Below are positions 27,488 to 37,186 of a stretch of DNA of 64,000 nt, piece by piece. The notes under the pieces are model-generated. The model was given only the letters and a program-made list of their open reading frames with translations. It ran no database searches and was not told the DNA's origin. Each line of letters opens with the position of its first letter. The first letter of the stretch is position 1. The translations under genes and the position numbers were made by a program. The stretch spans positions 8,116,515-8,180,514 of the forward strand of contig CM046833.1 of assembly GCA_025618425.1 (NCBI GenBank), in the 5' to 3' direction. The stretch comes from Heliocidaris tuberculata. Its lineage: Eukaryota > Echinodermata > Echinoidea > Camarodonta > Echinometridae.

Positions 27488-27600
27488 GTTGTTTATTGAA
27501 ATTGACAACACAAATCTAAAAAATGCCATTATAGGTTTAATTTATAGACCCCCTGACTCTAATTTTGAACTATTCTGTGATGAAATGGATTTATATCTTC

Positions 27601-27628
27601 ATAAAATAGGCGATGAAAACAAACATAT
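27601..27628. repeat. Left copy of the 28-bp flanking direct duplication
   Basis: The sequence starting ataaaataggcgatgaaaac matches 29030-29057 with one C/T difference. It encodes continuous LINE endonuclease sequence just before the GDFDIN motif, which resumes only after the right copy. That makes it a true insertion-associated duplication. If the ambiguous cttc is counted it is 32 bp. Confidence 0.85.
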
Positions 27629-29029
27629 GAAGAGCTCGGTTCCAAAAGGTACTACATCCATTTTTGGTCAAAATTGATTTTTTTGCATTAATGTACTCAA
27701 TTCAAGTAGCTTTATAAGCTAATCCTTACAAAAAGCTGAAATTCCAATTGGAAAATATAAAAAAATGGCATTTAAAATTCACTTCGGTTCCAAAAGGTAC
27801 TATATCCATTTCAGTTTGGTTCCAAAAAGTACTACATCCATAACAATGCCATCATAAGGAATTGACCAATCAGAGAGCAGTATTGATTATTGACCTTGCA
27901 TTGACCTTCATCTGCATAACAATAGAGTTTGGCTTTTTGTGTAATATATGATTTGTGTTAATCGTAATGGAAGGAGCATGCTATATTTTGGGGTTAAAAA
28001 AGAACATATCTAAAGAAAGCAAAAAATGTGCAAGGGGCACTCCCCCCCCCCCTCCGGTTTTTCTTTAATGTGAAAATGTAAGGATCATTTGAGATTTTTC
28101 TCTACAATCTACATGTTTGTATGTTTTGTTTTAAAAAATACAAAACTAGTTGTCTAGGGTCACCGCTTAACGCTAAATTAACAGATTTTAAGTATGTGAG
28201 AAAAATATTCAAATTTGTTTATATTCATTCACAACGAATGAATAAATTTGAATGGGGGCCTTGATCCTTGACACCTCTGTGTTTGCCAAGATTATACTAA
28301 ATCAACACAAAGTATGTCGTATTGATATATTTTGTGTGCATATCTCTGCCCTCTCCCATAATAATATTCAAAACAACACAAGATCTGACTAAAATTGAAA
28401 AGGGGCACCCCATACACAAAATAGGGGCACTGTCTCTTCATGACCCCCCCCCCCTCCTACATTTGATATTTACCTTAAAACTGTCAGACTTATTGTCAAA
28501 ATGAGAATCAAACATACCTGACCTCCGCCCCCACCCCCTCCTTGCCATCTCATCAAAGCAACAAAAAAAAAAAAGAATGTTAAAACAACAGCAGATTTTT
28601 TTTAAAAATAGGAGAGGGGTACACCCCCCCCCCTTTAACCAGAAAATATGAATCAGAACAAACATCTATCAACATTACATCTCTCTTATGATAGTGTGAA
28701 GTTGTAACAAATCTTCTCTGGAGAATAATCAGTTCGAGTGATGCATTTGTAATTTACAGTATGCAAGATTTCGGTTCCAAAAAGTACTACATCCCGTTTC
28801 GGTTCCAAAAGGTACTACATCCACAAAAATAAAAAATTAATAAATTGATTATAAATAAATATGTGGACTTAGATTTCTTTAAAGAGTGGTTTTACTTTTG
28901 TATCATACAGTAGTACAATCGGTGAAAATTTCATACCAAACTGACATTGCTAACTATGATAATTAAAAAATCACGTTTTTCTCAGAACTTGGATTTATGG
29001 ATGTAGTACCTTTTGGAACCGAGCTCTTC
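27629..29029. mobile_element. 1.4-kb element with 32-bp perfect terminal inverted repeats inside LINE copy 1
   Basis: The left end at 27629-27660 (gaagagctcggttccaaaag...) is the exact reverse complement of 28998-29029. The motif cggttccaaaaggtactaca recurs in near-identical form at 27785, 27817, 28772 and 28800 as subterminal direct repeats. No coding frame is recognisable inside; there are short poly-C tracts near 28030, 28440 and 28625. The flanking LINE sequence is duplicated over 28 bp or more (27601-27628 and 29030-29057, one mismatch). It looks like a non-autonomous TIR element, but the target duplication is far longer than known TIR superfamilies make. Confidence 0.85.
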
Positions 29030-29057
29030 ATAAAATAGGCGATGAAAATAAACATAT
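29030..29057. repeat. Right copy of the 28-bp flanking direct duplication
   Basis: Second copy of the LINE-derived target duplication, directly after the right terminal inverted repeat. The LINE reading frame continues from here. Confidence 0.85.
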
Positions 29058-30744
29058 TTCCATGCTTGGTGACTTTGACATTAACTTCCAACTTCCTCCC
29101 CTCATCTGATAACAGTAATTCAACCAATTTTATACAATTAATGTATGCATAATTTTCATTTCGATTATTAATAAACCCACCAGAATAAATTCACATTCTT
29201 CAACTCAGATTGACAATATTTTTGTCCAATGTACATAATAACAAAACCATCGGGAGGATATTGTGCTCTGAAGTTTCCGATCACCTACCCATATTTTTAA
29301 CTGGTGAATGCAAACTATGTTGCCCTAAATCATTTGATGAACTTTTATAACGTAAAGAATCCAAACGTAATATAGAATTACTGAAACAGGATTTACTTTC
29401 AGAGGGGTGAGCAGAAGTCTACAATGTAAGTGATGTCAATACCGCATACAAACATTTTAATAACAAATTGCAATATTATCATGAAAAGAATATCCCTCTT
29501 GGCAAAATTAGAAACAAGCGAAGTAAACCCAGGAATCATTGGATAACGAAAGGTTTATTGAAATCAATGCAAACACGCAACCGCCTTTATAAATTATATT
29601 TACGCAATCCAACTGACACTACCCTAAAGACATATAAAACCTATCGGATTAACAAAATTAATTCGAACATCCCTTAAATTACATTTTTCTAATAGAATAA
29701 AAAAGGCCAGTTCAAACACTAATGCAACTTGGAAAATTATCAAAGAGGTTAAGGGAAAAAAGGCAGATCCCCCACCCGGGAGAAATATAAACACTAAATG
29801 GTACTAACATACATGATCCTAGTATTTATGCACATCCATTTAATTCATTTTTCACGAATATCGACCATGAACTCGCCAGCAAAATTAATAACCCTAACGC
29901 TCACTTTACAGACTATCTTCCCGAACAAAATCAAGAGTCCCTCTTTTTAAACCCAACAAATCCCAGCGAAATTGTTAATATTACCCAATCTCTTAACAGC
30001 TCAAAATCTCATGGTTTCGATAAAATAAGTTGATCTTCTAAAAGAAATAATCCACCCACTTGCAGAGCCATTAACTCCCATATTTAATCACTCGTTATCA
30101 CAAGGTGTTTTCCCCTGATCTATTCAAAATAGCTAAAGTCAATCCAATTTTTGAAAAAGACGATCCGCACGAAATAAGTAATTATCGTCCCATTTCCTTA
30201 CTTCCAAGTATATCCAAAGTCTTTAAAAAAATCGTTTATAATAGGTTACATATTTATCAATAAACACAATATACTCAATTCAAATCAATATGGTTTCAGG
30301 AAAAATTACTCAACTGACCTAGCATTAATTCAAATTTATGACAATATTACAAGTGTCATAGCTAACAAAGAGCATGTTGTTGGTATATTCTGTGACTTAA
30401 GTAAAGCATTCGATACGCTCAATCACTCTATCCTACTTTCCAAACTCAGTCACTATGGAATTCGAGGTCAACCACTCTTATGGTTTAAAGATTATTTAAC
30501 AAACAGAGGACAATATGTTACATTCATTGGATATGATTCTGATCCCTTTTTAGTTCAATGCGGTGTCCCTCAATGCTCCATCTTAGGCCCACTACTATTT
30601 CTTCTTTATGTCTATGATATTATTAATACATCCTCCGTTCTTTCTTTTGTCTTATTTCCCGACGACACAAATATGTTTTGTTCTCACAAAGACCTTAATT
30701 CCTTAACCAATACTTTGAATTATGAAATTAACAAAGTATCAAAC

Positions 30745-31146
30745 GAAATCGGACAAGCAATAAGAAAGTTATGAATATTTCAAAAGTTGTATGGAATTTC
30801 AAATTGGCCGAATACGTAATGTCACTGTGATGTAGCTGTGGACAACTCCCCCATTCGCTCCAACACACAAAATGACTAATTTTTTTTCAAAATTTATTAC
30901 TCAGTAGGATATTTTTCTTTCATGAGGACCTAATATGCTATCTCCAATATATTTTGAGTATTGCCCCGAGGGTAAAAGCGCCTCGAAGAAAACGGCAAAT
31001 TAATTATATTTTTGTGTACGACAAATGTGAGAGTTGTCCACAAAAATGTCGCAATCGAATCATCAAATTGCCAATTTGAGATTCGCATAGATGTAGTGAT
31101 CTCATTTTTTAAACATCCATAACTTTCTTATTCCTTGTCCGATTTC
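30745..31146. mobile_element. 402-bp fold-back MITE inside LINE copy 1
   Basis: The terminal 29 bp at 30745-30773 (gaaatcggacaagcaataag...) is the reverse complement of 31118-31146 with one mismatch. Inverted similarity continues inward: aatttcaaattggc pairs with gccaatttgagatt, and gtggacaact pairs with agttgtccac. It is non-coding. It occupies the place of a missing piece of the LINE reverse transcriptase C-terminal half, so its arrival was accompanied or followed by a deletion. Confidence 0.85.
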
Positions 31147-31914
31147 TTTCAAACTTTTACCATCCTGTTTTTCTTATTGTTCTGCTTTCACACAAATCAA
31201 ATCATTATCAAGGTTGGATTGCCCTTTAACTCACAGTGATCCCTTATTCCATAAACTTAAAACGCTCAAAATTTTCGACTTGAATACAATTCAAGTAGCA
31301 GTCATTATGTTCAAGTACATTAATAATCAACTTCCACCATCCTTTGATAAAATGTTTAGGTTTAATAGTTCTGTTCATTCCTACCCTACTCGCATATCTG
31401 GAAATTTCCATCTTACAAATCCCAAATTATCAATAACACACAAATCTGTAAGACATTGTGGTCCGGACATTTGGAATAATTTTCCTGATAACATAAAATC
31501 GTGTTCAATCATGTACTCCTTAAAAGCTACGCTTAAACGAAAGATAATGCAATCATACGTGCCCACGCTTTAAAATAGTATCTACTATCTGCACTCACAC
31601 CTGCAATTGCACTGCACCCACTTGATCACTCAGCTTTACCAAGAGAGTTATGTCGCCTAATCTTTTTTTACGAGGCCGCTATCCATTTCCTGCCTAACTG
31701 CTCACGATGGCGGTCTCCTGCATTCTAAATCACCTCTCTAGTTTATTGGAGAAAAACATATTTACATAGGTCTATTATATTCCTTATTCTTGTTTGTATG
31801 TTATGTATTATGTTTATTGTATATCATTATTGTACATGATTATCTACTTATGTAATACTTATGTAAAAATTAATTTTGTTGTATTTGTTATTAGAACGCA
31901 GAAATAAATGCAAG

Positions 31915-31945
31915 CAAACAAACAAACAAACAAACAAACAAACAA
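31915..31945 (+). repeat. (CAAA)n tail of LINE copy 1
   Basis: About seven CAAA/AAAC units directly after the LINE 3' UTR (gcagaaataaatgcaag). Short microsatellite 3' tails are typical of CR1/L2-type LINEs. Transposase codons start in the next bases. Confidence 0.85.
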
Positions 31946-32279
31946 TGGCTCTTGACTCCTTTCCTAAGACCGCAAAATGACGCAGAAGAACGTTACAACA
32001 GGGCCCGCAAGCGCGCACTGCCTGGTTGAAAGGGGCATAGGACAACTGAAAAGCCGCTTTCACTATCTACACAGTGAGCTGAGGGTATCATCTCAAAAAA
32101 CAAGCAGCATCATAGCAAGCTGTGCCGTTCTCCATAACCTTGCCAAGGAATGGAACATGCCCGACGTCGATGAAGAACCCTTTGGCTATGACCAACCAGC
32201 ACATCAACCAAACACCGTTCGGGACATCAATGCAGCACAAGCATACCGTCAACACATCATACAAACTCACTTTCGGTAA
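31946..32279 (+). pseudogene. PIF/Harbinger transposase C-terminal fragment, frameshifted
   Basis: The frame starting at 31946 reads LLTPF and then EERYNRARKRA. After a one-base deletion near 32019 it continues in the frame from 31977 with CLVERGIGQLKSRFHYL, then IIASCAVLHNLAKEW, and a stop at 32277. YN..RxR...VERxxGxLKxRF...CxVLHN is the conserved end of Harbinger (DDE_4/HARBI1-like) nucleases, and the Glu of VERG matches the last catalytic acid. Upstream domains are absent because the LINE tail abuts this codon region, suggesting that the LINE inserted into a Harbinger copy. It is inactive. Confidence 0.88.
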
Positions 32280-32346
32280 GAATTCTCTATTCTTTTGTGT
32301 TCTTCAAGGTCATCAGGTGACATGGGAGGTGTTCTACTTTATGTAT

Positions 32347-32724
32347 TGCAACTTCTCTCATTCACTCTCAGTCGTGTAGTAATACAGTGGCGTAGCTAGA
32401 GCCCATCTATTGAGAGGGCACCGTCACGATTGGGGGGGGGCAACGGTCTTAGTTGGAAAATTCAATGCAAATTCACAAGGCTGCTGCAAGTGGGGGGTGA
32501 AAGGGGGCCAATTGTCTTCTTTTCTCCTCCTTTTCCCTTTATTTTCTCTGTCTCCCTTTCTCTTTTTTTTTTTTTTTTTTTGGCCATCCGATGGGGGGGG
32601 GGGAAGGGGGGCATGTGTTAGCTACGCCACTGTAGTAATATATGCAACTTCTCTCATTCACTCTAAGTCATGTAACAACATATGCATCAACTTCTCTCTT
32701 TCACTCTCAGTCATGTAGCAATAT
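32347..32724 (+). repeat. Three-copy ~40-bp tandem repeat interrupted by a MITE
   Basis: Copies at 32347-32384, 32643-32680 and 32681-32724 share gcaacttctctcattcactc and a gtcatgtarcaata end. The hAT-like MITE at 32385-32632 sits between copies 1 and 2. Confidence 0.85.
32385..32632. mobile_element. hAT-like MITE, 248 bp, 8-bp target duplication
   Basis: The ends cagtggcgtagcta and tagctacgccactg form inverted repeats. Flanks at 32377-32384 and 32633-32640 are both tagtaata, an 8-bp duplication as made by hAT transposases. The interior is G-rich on one side and carries T17 and G9 runs. It is non-autonomous. Superfamily assignment rests on target duplication length and the CAGTGGCG terminus. 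Confidence 0.9.
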
Positions 32725-33591
32725 AGAATATCTTAACACCTCCTCCCCACCCCTTCACATACCGTCAAGCCATAACACATTACAATTGAACTTGAATTTT
32801 GCATTAGGGCTCCTCATCAGACAGGTTGATAATTTATTCATTTATATTTTCCATTCTTAATACGTTACAGATAGATAGATATTCAATAATAAGAATTGTA
32901 TATATTAGCATACATTTTCAATAATACAAATTTAGAGATAAACAAATAGCCTGTCCAAAAATTGCCAGTAAATCAAGTCCCCAAGATTTAAGGTTAATTC
33001 GACCATCCAAATCAATGAATAAAAATAAAAGGAGTTGTTTACCTACACATGTATCAGTAGCCATGGAGTTAATCACCAAGATCCCCCAATAAAGACTATG
33101 AGCTCATAGGTTGATTTCAACCCATCTAGCCCATCTTCGTCCTGTAACTAACTATTCTGACGACAAGTTAGATCCTATATTGAAATGTACATGTATCACA
33201 GGCACAGCAAAATGAACAGGAGACTTCACCAATACATATAGTATACATAAATTTAATTCAGAGTCATCTGCTCAATAATGTATTAACGCGAATAATTGAC
33301 AAAGCAAAACAATTTGTATTCAACATGAAATAGAGTGTGATTAAATAATTTCCAATATCCAATATTATCAATGCAATTAAAGGTAATTAAATGATTCCAA
33401 ATGTCATTATTATCAATGTAATTACATGTAATCAAAATAATTCCAAGTTTCACTATTATCACAAAGAAAATATATTGCCAGCAATGACTATTTCATCCTT
33501 CGGGAGTGTTATTACTTAATTATGAAATAAATAAACTACCTACACTGGACCAGTCAGTGGTGTATACACACACTAAAAAGAAACACCCGCT
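32725..33591. other. AT-rich intergenic stretch, nothing recognised
   Basis: No open frame of note, no tRNA and no terminal-repeat structure seen. Related short phrases (tccaatatccaatattatca, ttccaaatgtcattattatc) around 33340-33450 suggest old local duplications. Confidence 0.6.
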
Positions 33592-33673
33592 CTAGAGTCC
33601 AGGTGAAGAGTTCATGAGGACAACCTTCTCTTTGAGTCCACTGATGAGATGCATGAAGTGACCAATATGTATG

Positions 33674-34527
33674 CAGTGGCGGCACCAAGAGGGGGCATGG
33701 GGGGCATGGGGGGGGGCATTTGCCCCCCCCCCCCCAGTCAGAAGCTTTGCCCCCCAGTTGCCCCCCCCCCCCGATAATTTTCGGAGTGAAAAAAAATAAA
33801 AGGGTGGAAAATGAAAAAGAAAAGAAAAGGAAAGAAAAAAGTGGGAATGGAGAAAAGAAGGAAAAAGAAAGAAAATGGAAACTTGGAAAGCAGTGGCGGT
33901 ATCAAGGTGGGGGGGGGGGGAGGCATGGGGCAAATTTGTTCGCTCAGCTCGTGTAAATATCCTCATATTTGGGTAGTTTTATAGCCGAATAATTTCTGTA
34001 CATTTCCATTATAATAGTGTCAAATTTTTTGCTCGCTCGCTTCGCTCGCTCGCAATACAGGCCTATAACTCCCACCACATAATCAGGCCGCGAGATGATC
34101 AAATGTACTCATATTGGGGTAGTTTTATAGCCAAATAATCATTTCTGTACATTTTTACCACAAAAAGTTTCAAAATTTTTGCCCGTTCCCAATGTATAAC
34201 TACCACCTCATAATCGGGCAGCAAGATGCTCAAATGTCCTCATGCATATTGGGGTAGTTTTATAACCGAATATGTAATTTCTGTACATTTTTACTACGAA
34301 AAATGTCAAAATTTTTGCTCGCTCGCTTCGCTCGCTCGCAGTTTACAACTAACACCTCTTTATAATCGGGCAGTTCAGCTAGATGCTTAAAATGTCCTCA
34401 TATCTGGGTAGGTTTATAGCCGAATATTCTGTACATTTTCACTACAAAAAGTGTCAAATTTTTTTTTGTCCGCCCTTGCCCCCCATTTGCCCCCCCCCCC
34501 CACTTTAAAAATCCTGGTGCCGCCCTG
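33674..34527. mobile_element. hAT-like non-autonomous element, 854 bp, 8-bp target duplication
   Basis: The ends cagtggcggcacc and ggtgccgccctg are inverted repeats. The flanking tatgtatg at 33666-33673 and 34528-34535 is a perfect 8-bp duplication. The interior has G/C runs near both ends, a purine-rich part, a second internal terminus-like cagtggcggtatcaagg at 33891 (nested or rearranged copy), and a four-copy tandem repeat. No transposase is present. Confidence 0.9.
33957..34465. repeat. Four-copy 131-156-bp tandem repeat inside the hAT-like element
   Basis: Copies begin near 33960, 34107, 34238 and 34394 with ctcatattggggtagtttta-like sequence, followed by ttctgtacatttt and gtgtcaaaatttttg. 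Copies 1 and 3 end in the mirror-symmetric motif gctcgcttcgctcgctcgc. Confidence 0.88.
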
Positions 34528-34639
34528 TATGTATGCAGTAACCCGATATGTGAAGTGACGTGCGAAGTCTGACCGGTGTGTCCCTGACCCGCAACTTTAT
34601 GAACTTGAGTTGAAGGCTATCAGTTAGCGACGATGTCTG

Positions 34640-35315
34640 GGTATGTGCACCAATTCAACGATGAATTATGACTACGAGCCAATATAAGTGTCTACAAGTG
34701 ACTTAGAGTGACTACGAGCCCAGCTCGTCCCTAAAAGAAATTAAATCGAAACAAAATAGCCAACCATCTTCTAAAGAGTCAAAGTCTATCTATAACAATA
34801 TTATCCTAAGTTTTCTAACAATATACAACCTTGGTTCAAATCTCTCTAAAGCTTGGCTTCATTGAAATGAACAATTTAACTAGGCAAAATTTATAAGCGA
34901 CTAAGTACGGTATCTTTCAACTGTAAATTCTAAAATGAAATAGCTGTCTTTAGATACATCCCTTCTATAATACAATTTCTACTCAGGATATCTAAAGCAG
35001 AATAAACTTGTGAAGGTTAACTCTTCCTTATTCAGTAAGATAAAATAATCATTCGACCTCAGCTTTACGTTCATGCAATGTACAAAATAAGACCATCTTT
35101 TCAGGTAATAACAAATATAAAATAAACTGCATTTAATTCCTAGTTTTCTTATCTTCAAAGTAAATATCGTATTAAGTTATTGCGAGAACGAGCCATTTTT
35201 ATGTATGACTTCTATGACCATTGACTTGGTGACCCAAAAATCTATTCAGATCATCATCAATCTCATATGCATTCATGAGCCAAATTTGAAGTTGTTCTGT
35301 AAAATGGTTCTTAAG
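34640..35315. other. AT-rich stretch, possibly intronic
   Basis: No convincing coding frame, RNA gene or repeat seen. It lies between the two candidate minus-strand exons and would be intronic if that gene is real. Confidence 0.4.
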
Positions 35316-35325
35316 TTACCGTGAG

Positions 35326-35530
35326 CAATGGCGTAATGAGCCAAAAATTTTAAGGGGGCCAGGCATAGGCATACGAGCCCAATTACTGAATCCTTGCGAG
35401 CAAGCGAAGCGAGAGAGCGAAAAATTCGACATCTTTAAAATAAAAATATAATTTTTTGCCATATATACATTAGGTATTTTTTTTTCTTTTTTTGTTTTGT
35501 TTTGTTTTTGGTGTGGTGCTACGCAGGCGA
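35326..35530. mobile_element. Probable degenerate MITE fragment
   Basis: Begins gcaatggcgtaatgagcc, similar to the cagtggcgtagctagagcc terminus at 32385. It contains the gcgaagcgag mirror motif at 35396-35419 and a T/G-rich run at 35475-35505. No matching opposite end was found, so this is a fragment call only. Confidence 0.4.
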
Positions 35531-35543
35531 GACAAAAACTAAC

Positions 35544-35782
35544 CGGTTTTTCCCCTCTTTGTGGTTTGTCAGGTGAGCTCTGATCATCAGAGGGGGATAA
35601 TGAAGGCCTCTCTTTGCTAGACTCGTCACTGTCTGATTCCTCTTCCTCTTTTTCTTTTTCTATCTCTCCTTCCTTCTGGTGTTCCTCCCCAGCAAGATAG
35701 TACATTGTTCCCCTGGAGATAAGGGGAGATGGAATGGCAACTTGGCATCCAATTTCATGCGTTCGTGCAGAAACTTGAATCT
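35544..35782 (-). CDS. Candidate internal exon of an unidentified host gene
   Basis: The minus strand has a good acceptor (tgtatttctttcag before 35782) and a donor (gttagt after 35544) bounding 239 nt that are open in one frame. The frame begins IQVSARTHEIGCQVAIP and continues through an acidic, Ser/Glu-rich stretch (EKEKEEEESDSDE) to PQRGEKP. The acidic low-complexity region and moderate GC are typical of a real exon. It starts in phase 1 and ends in phase 0, which fits the downstream candidate exon at 34636. It does not join in frame to the 37082-37186 candidate, so an intermediate exon would be needed. No known family was recognised. Confidence 0.45.
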
Positions 35783-36234
35783 CTGAAAGAAATACAACAT
35801 AACATATAGTAGATCATTAATATACAGCTATGCTAAGCTCAGTGGTTCTGGTTTGATACCACTCTTCATTCACTGCCTGCTGTACAAACTAACATATTTC
35901 AAGTCTTGAGAAACATCTTTCTTATGAAACTAGTTCATTGATTTGACAAATTAGAGTTCAAAACCTTATTTCAAGATTTCATTAATATACACAGTACTCT
36001 TTACATTATTTCACTTTCAGTGTCATGACATCTAGCTTTAAATGTTATGCAGAAATGAAAAATGAATACAGCAATGTGCAAGATAAAATTTATGTATTCA
36101 TATGTAATGGGGAAAGCTAAAAAAAAATCCCGATTTTTTTGAGAATTAAGTCATATTACACACAATGGAATAAAATCCATTTTGGGGGGTTGAAATGCTA
36201 TAAAAAAAGGGACTTGAGGCATAGCATCAGTCTT

Positions 36235-36316
36235 ACGTCTTCACTCTAGTTGCAACTGCTACATGTACTTGCGTTCCAGCAGACTGAGTGGATCTTTGCT
36301 GATGCACGACTGCAGG
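36235..36316. other. Short exon-like segment, strand ambiguous
   Basis: On the minus strand, acctgcag precedes and gtaaga follows a 73-nt stretch open in one frame (VHQQRSTQSAGTQ...). On the plus strand, cactctag precedes and gtaatt follows a 66-nt stretch, also open (LQLLHVLAFQQTEW...). The minus version does not keep frame with the 35782 exon, and the plus version has the better pyrimidine tract. Either one or neither may be an exon. Confidence 0.2.
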
Positions 36317-37075
36317 TAATTCTGTGATTTATGTCACCTGATTTAATGGAATAAATAATCACTTTTCACTATATGTGTAGGAACAACAATGCTGCAATAT
36401 CACATCGTGGGTTTCCAGGAAAACCCCTTGCTAAACATGTGCAAAATAGGAGCACTATGTCACAAGGTCATGAACTTATGAAGGATACATAGTTCATCTG
36501 GAAGGGTGATAACATGATCGTGAATTTGTTTTACATTTTCTAAATTTCAACTTCACCATAACATAAGTCTTGCTTTACAATTTTGGTGTGCAGCAGTGCA
36601 GCTATCATGACACATCTTTATCCATTTATTTTGACTTACACTCATGTATGGTAGAACTTAAAAATGTCAAATTTCACTTATGGTAACTCTGTCAGTGGGT
36701 TCACAATGTCTAGCAAAAGTTTGTGGTATAGATAAACATACTGCAAACGTCTTACTCATGCTGATCTCCAAGTCCACTTGCATAATACAGTTCTATGATT
36801 ATAGTTCTTTAAGATATTTAATTCTTTCTTGGGGGGGGGGGGGGTGGACGTATTGTCCAACCAGACAGAATTCAGATACCGTTCAAACTTGTTATAAATG
36901 CACATTTATGATTTTAATTCACACATGATGAATACCATAATCAGTAACTTAGAGAGTTAATAAAGTTAAAGAATTACATTTGTTTAAAAAACGCTATGGA
37001 AGTATAAGAATAAAGAAATGGCTAGTCTACGAGGTATTGGGCAAGGAGGATAATAGTCAAGTACAGAATTAAGTA
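36317..37075. other. AT-rich stretch with a G-tract, nothing recognised
   Basis: Contains a run of 13 G at about 36831. No supported gene or repeat was found. Confidence 0.4.
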
Positions 37076-37081
37076 GAGTAC

Positions 37082-37186
37082 CTGTTCGGGGATGGTAATA
37101 GCAGAATGGGCTCATCATCATAAGTGTCTTCTGCAGGATAGGAGGGGACTGCTGTTTGTGGAATATCCTTGGGGGGGGGGGGGGTC
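37082..37186 (-). CDS. Candidate internal exon abutting a LINE 3' end
   Basis: On the minus strand, a stretch ending in a donor (cccgaacag then gtactc, at 37082/37081) is open as KDIPQTAVPSYPAED, then DDEPILLLPSP, an amino-acid pattern that looks like genuine coding sequence. Upstream it runs into a 14-C tract (37171-37184) and then LINE sequence, where acctcttcag would serve as acceptor. The true exon start is therefore unclear, and a LINE may have landed at the exon edge. A second frame is also open. Function unknown. Confidence 0.35.

Larger units (their letters stand above)
27488..31944 (+). pseudogene. Decayed CR1/L2-like non-LTR retrotransposon (LINE copy 1)
   Basis: LINE ORF2 remnant with the parts in normal order. 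Endonuclease pieces carry IYRPPDSNF (27556), GDFDINF (29069) and SDHLPIF (29277). The reverse transcriptase core carries QYGFRKNYST, DLSKAFDTLNHSILLSKL and CGVPQ. The C-terminal domain (31214-31573) ends in a stop. It is broken by many frameshifts and stops. Two catalytic-region changes are visible: the usual FADD reads FPDD (about 30656) and PQGS reads PQCS (about 30570). An element at 27629-29029 splits the endonuclease, and another at 30745-31146 sits where roughly 170 residues of the RT thumb and connector should be. The 5' end is cut by the macrosatellite. A 3' UTR and a CAAA repeat tail end at 31944. The family is the Jockey/CR1/L2 group; the exact clade is not assignable by eye. Confidence 0.9.
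33592..34636 (-). pseudogene. Candidate terminal host exon split by a hAT-like insertion
   Basis: With the 33674-34527 element and one 8-bp duplication removed, the minus strand has one open frame running from an acceptor-like cccag at 34637 to a TAG at 33592. It includes KFIKLRVRDTPV and ends KEKVVLMNSSPGL. Base composition is richer in GC than the flanks. The start phase (0) matches the end phase of the upstream candidate exon at 35544-35782. I do not recognise the protein. It could be a chance frame, because the acceptor has a weak pyrimidine tract. If real, the gene copy is disrupted in its last exon. Confidence 0.4.

Noticed and set aside
33720..33956. Lys/Glu-rich and Pro/Phe-rich frames near 33.8 kb
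   Set aside because: They are translations of a purine-rich tract and poly-C runs inside the hAT-like element.
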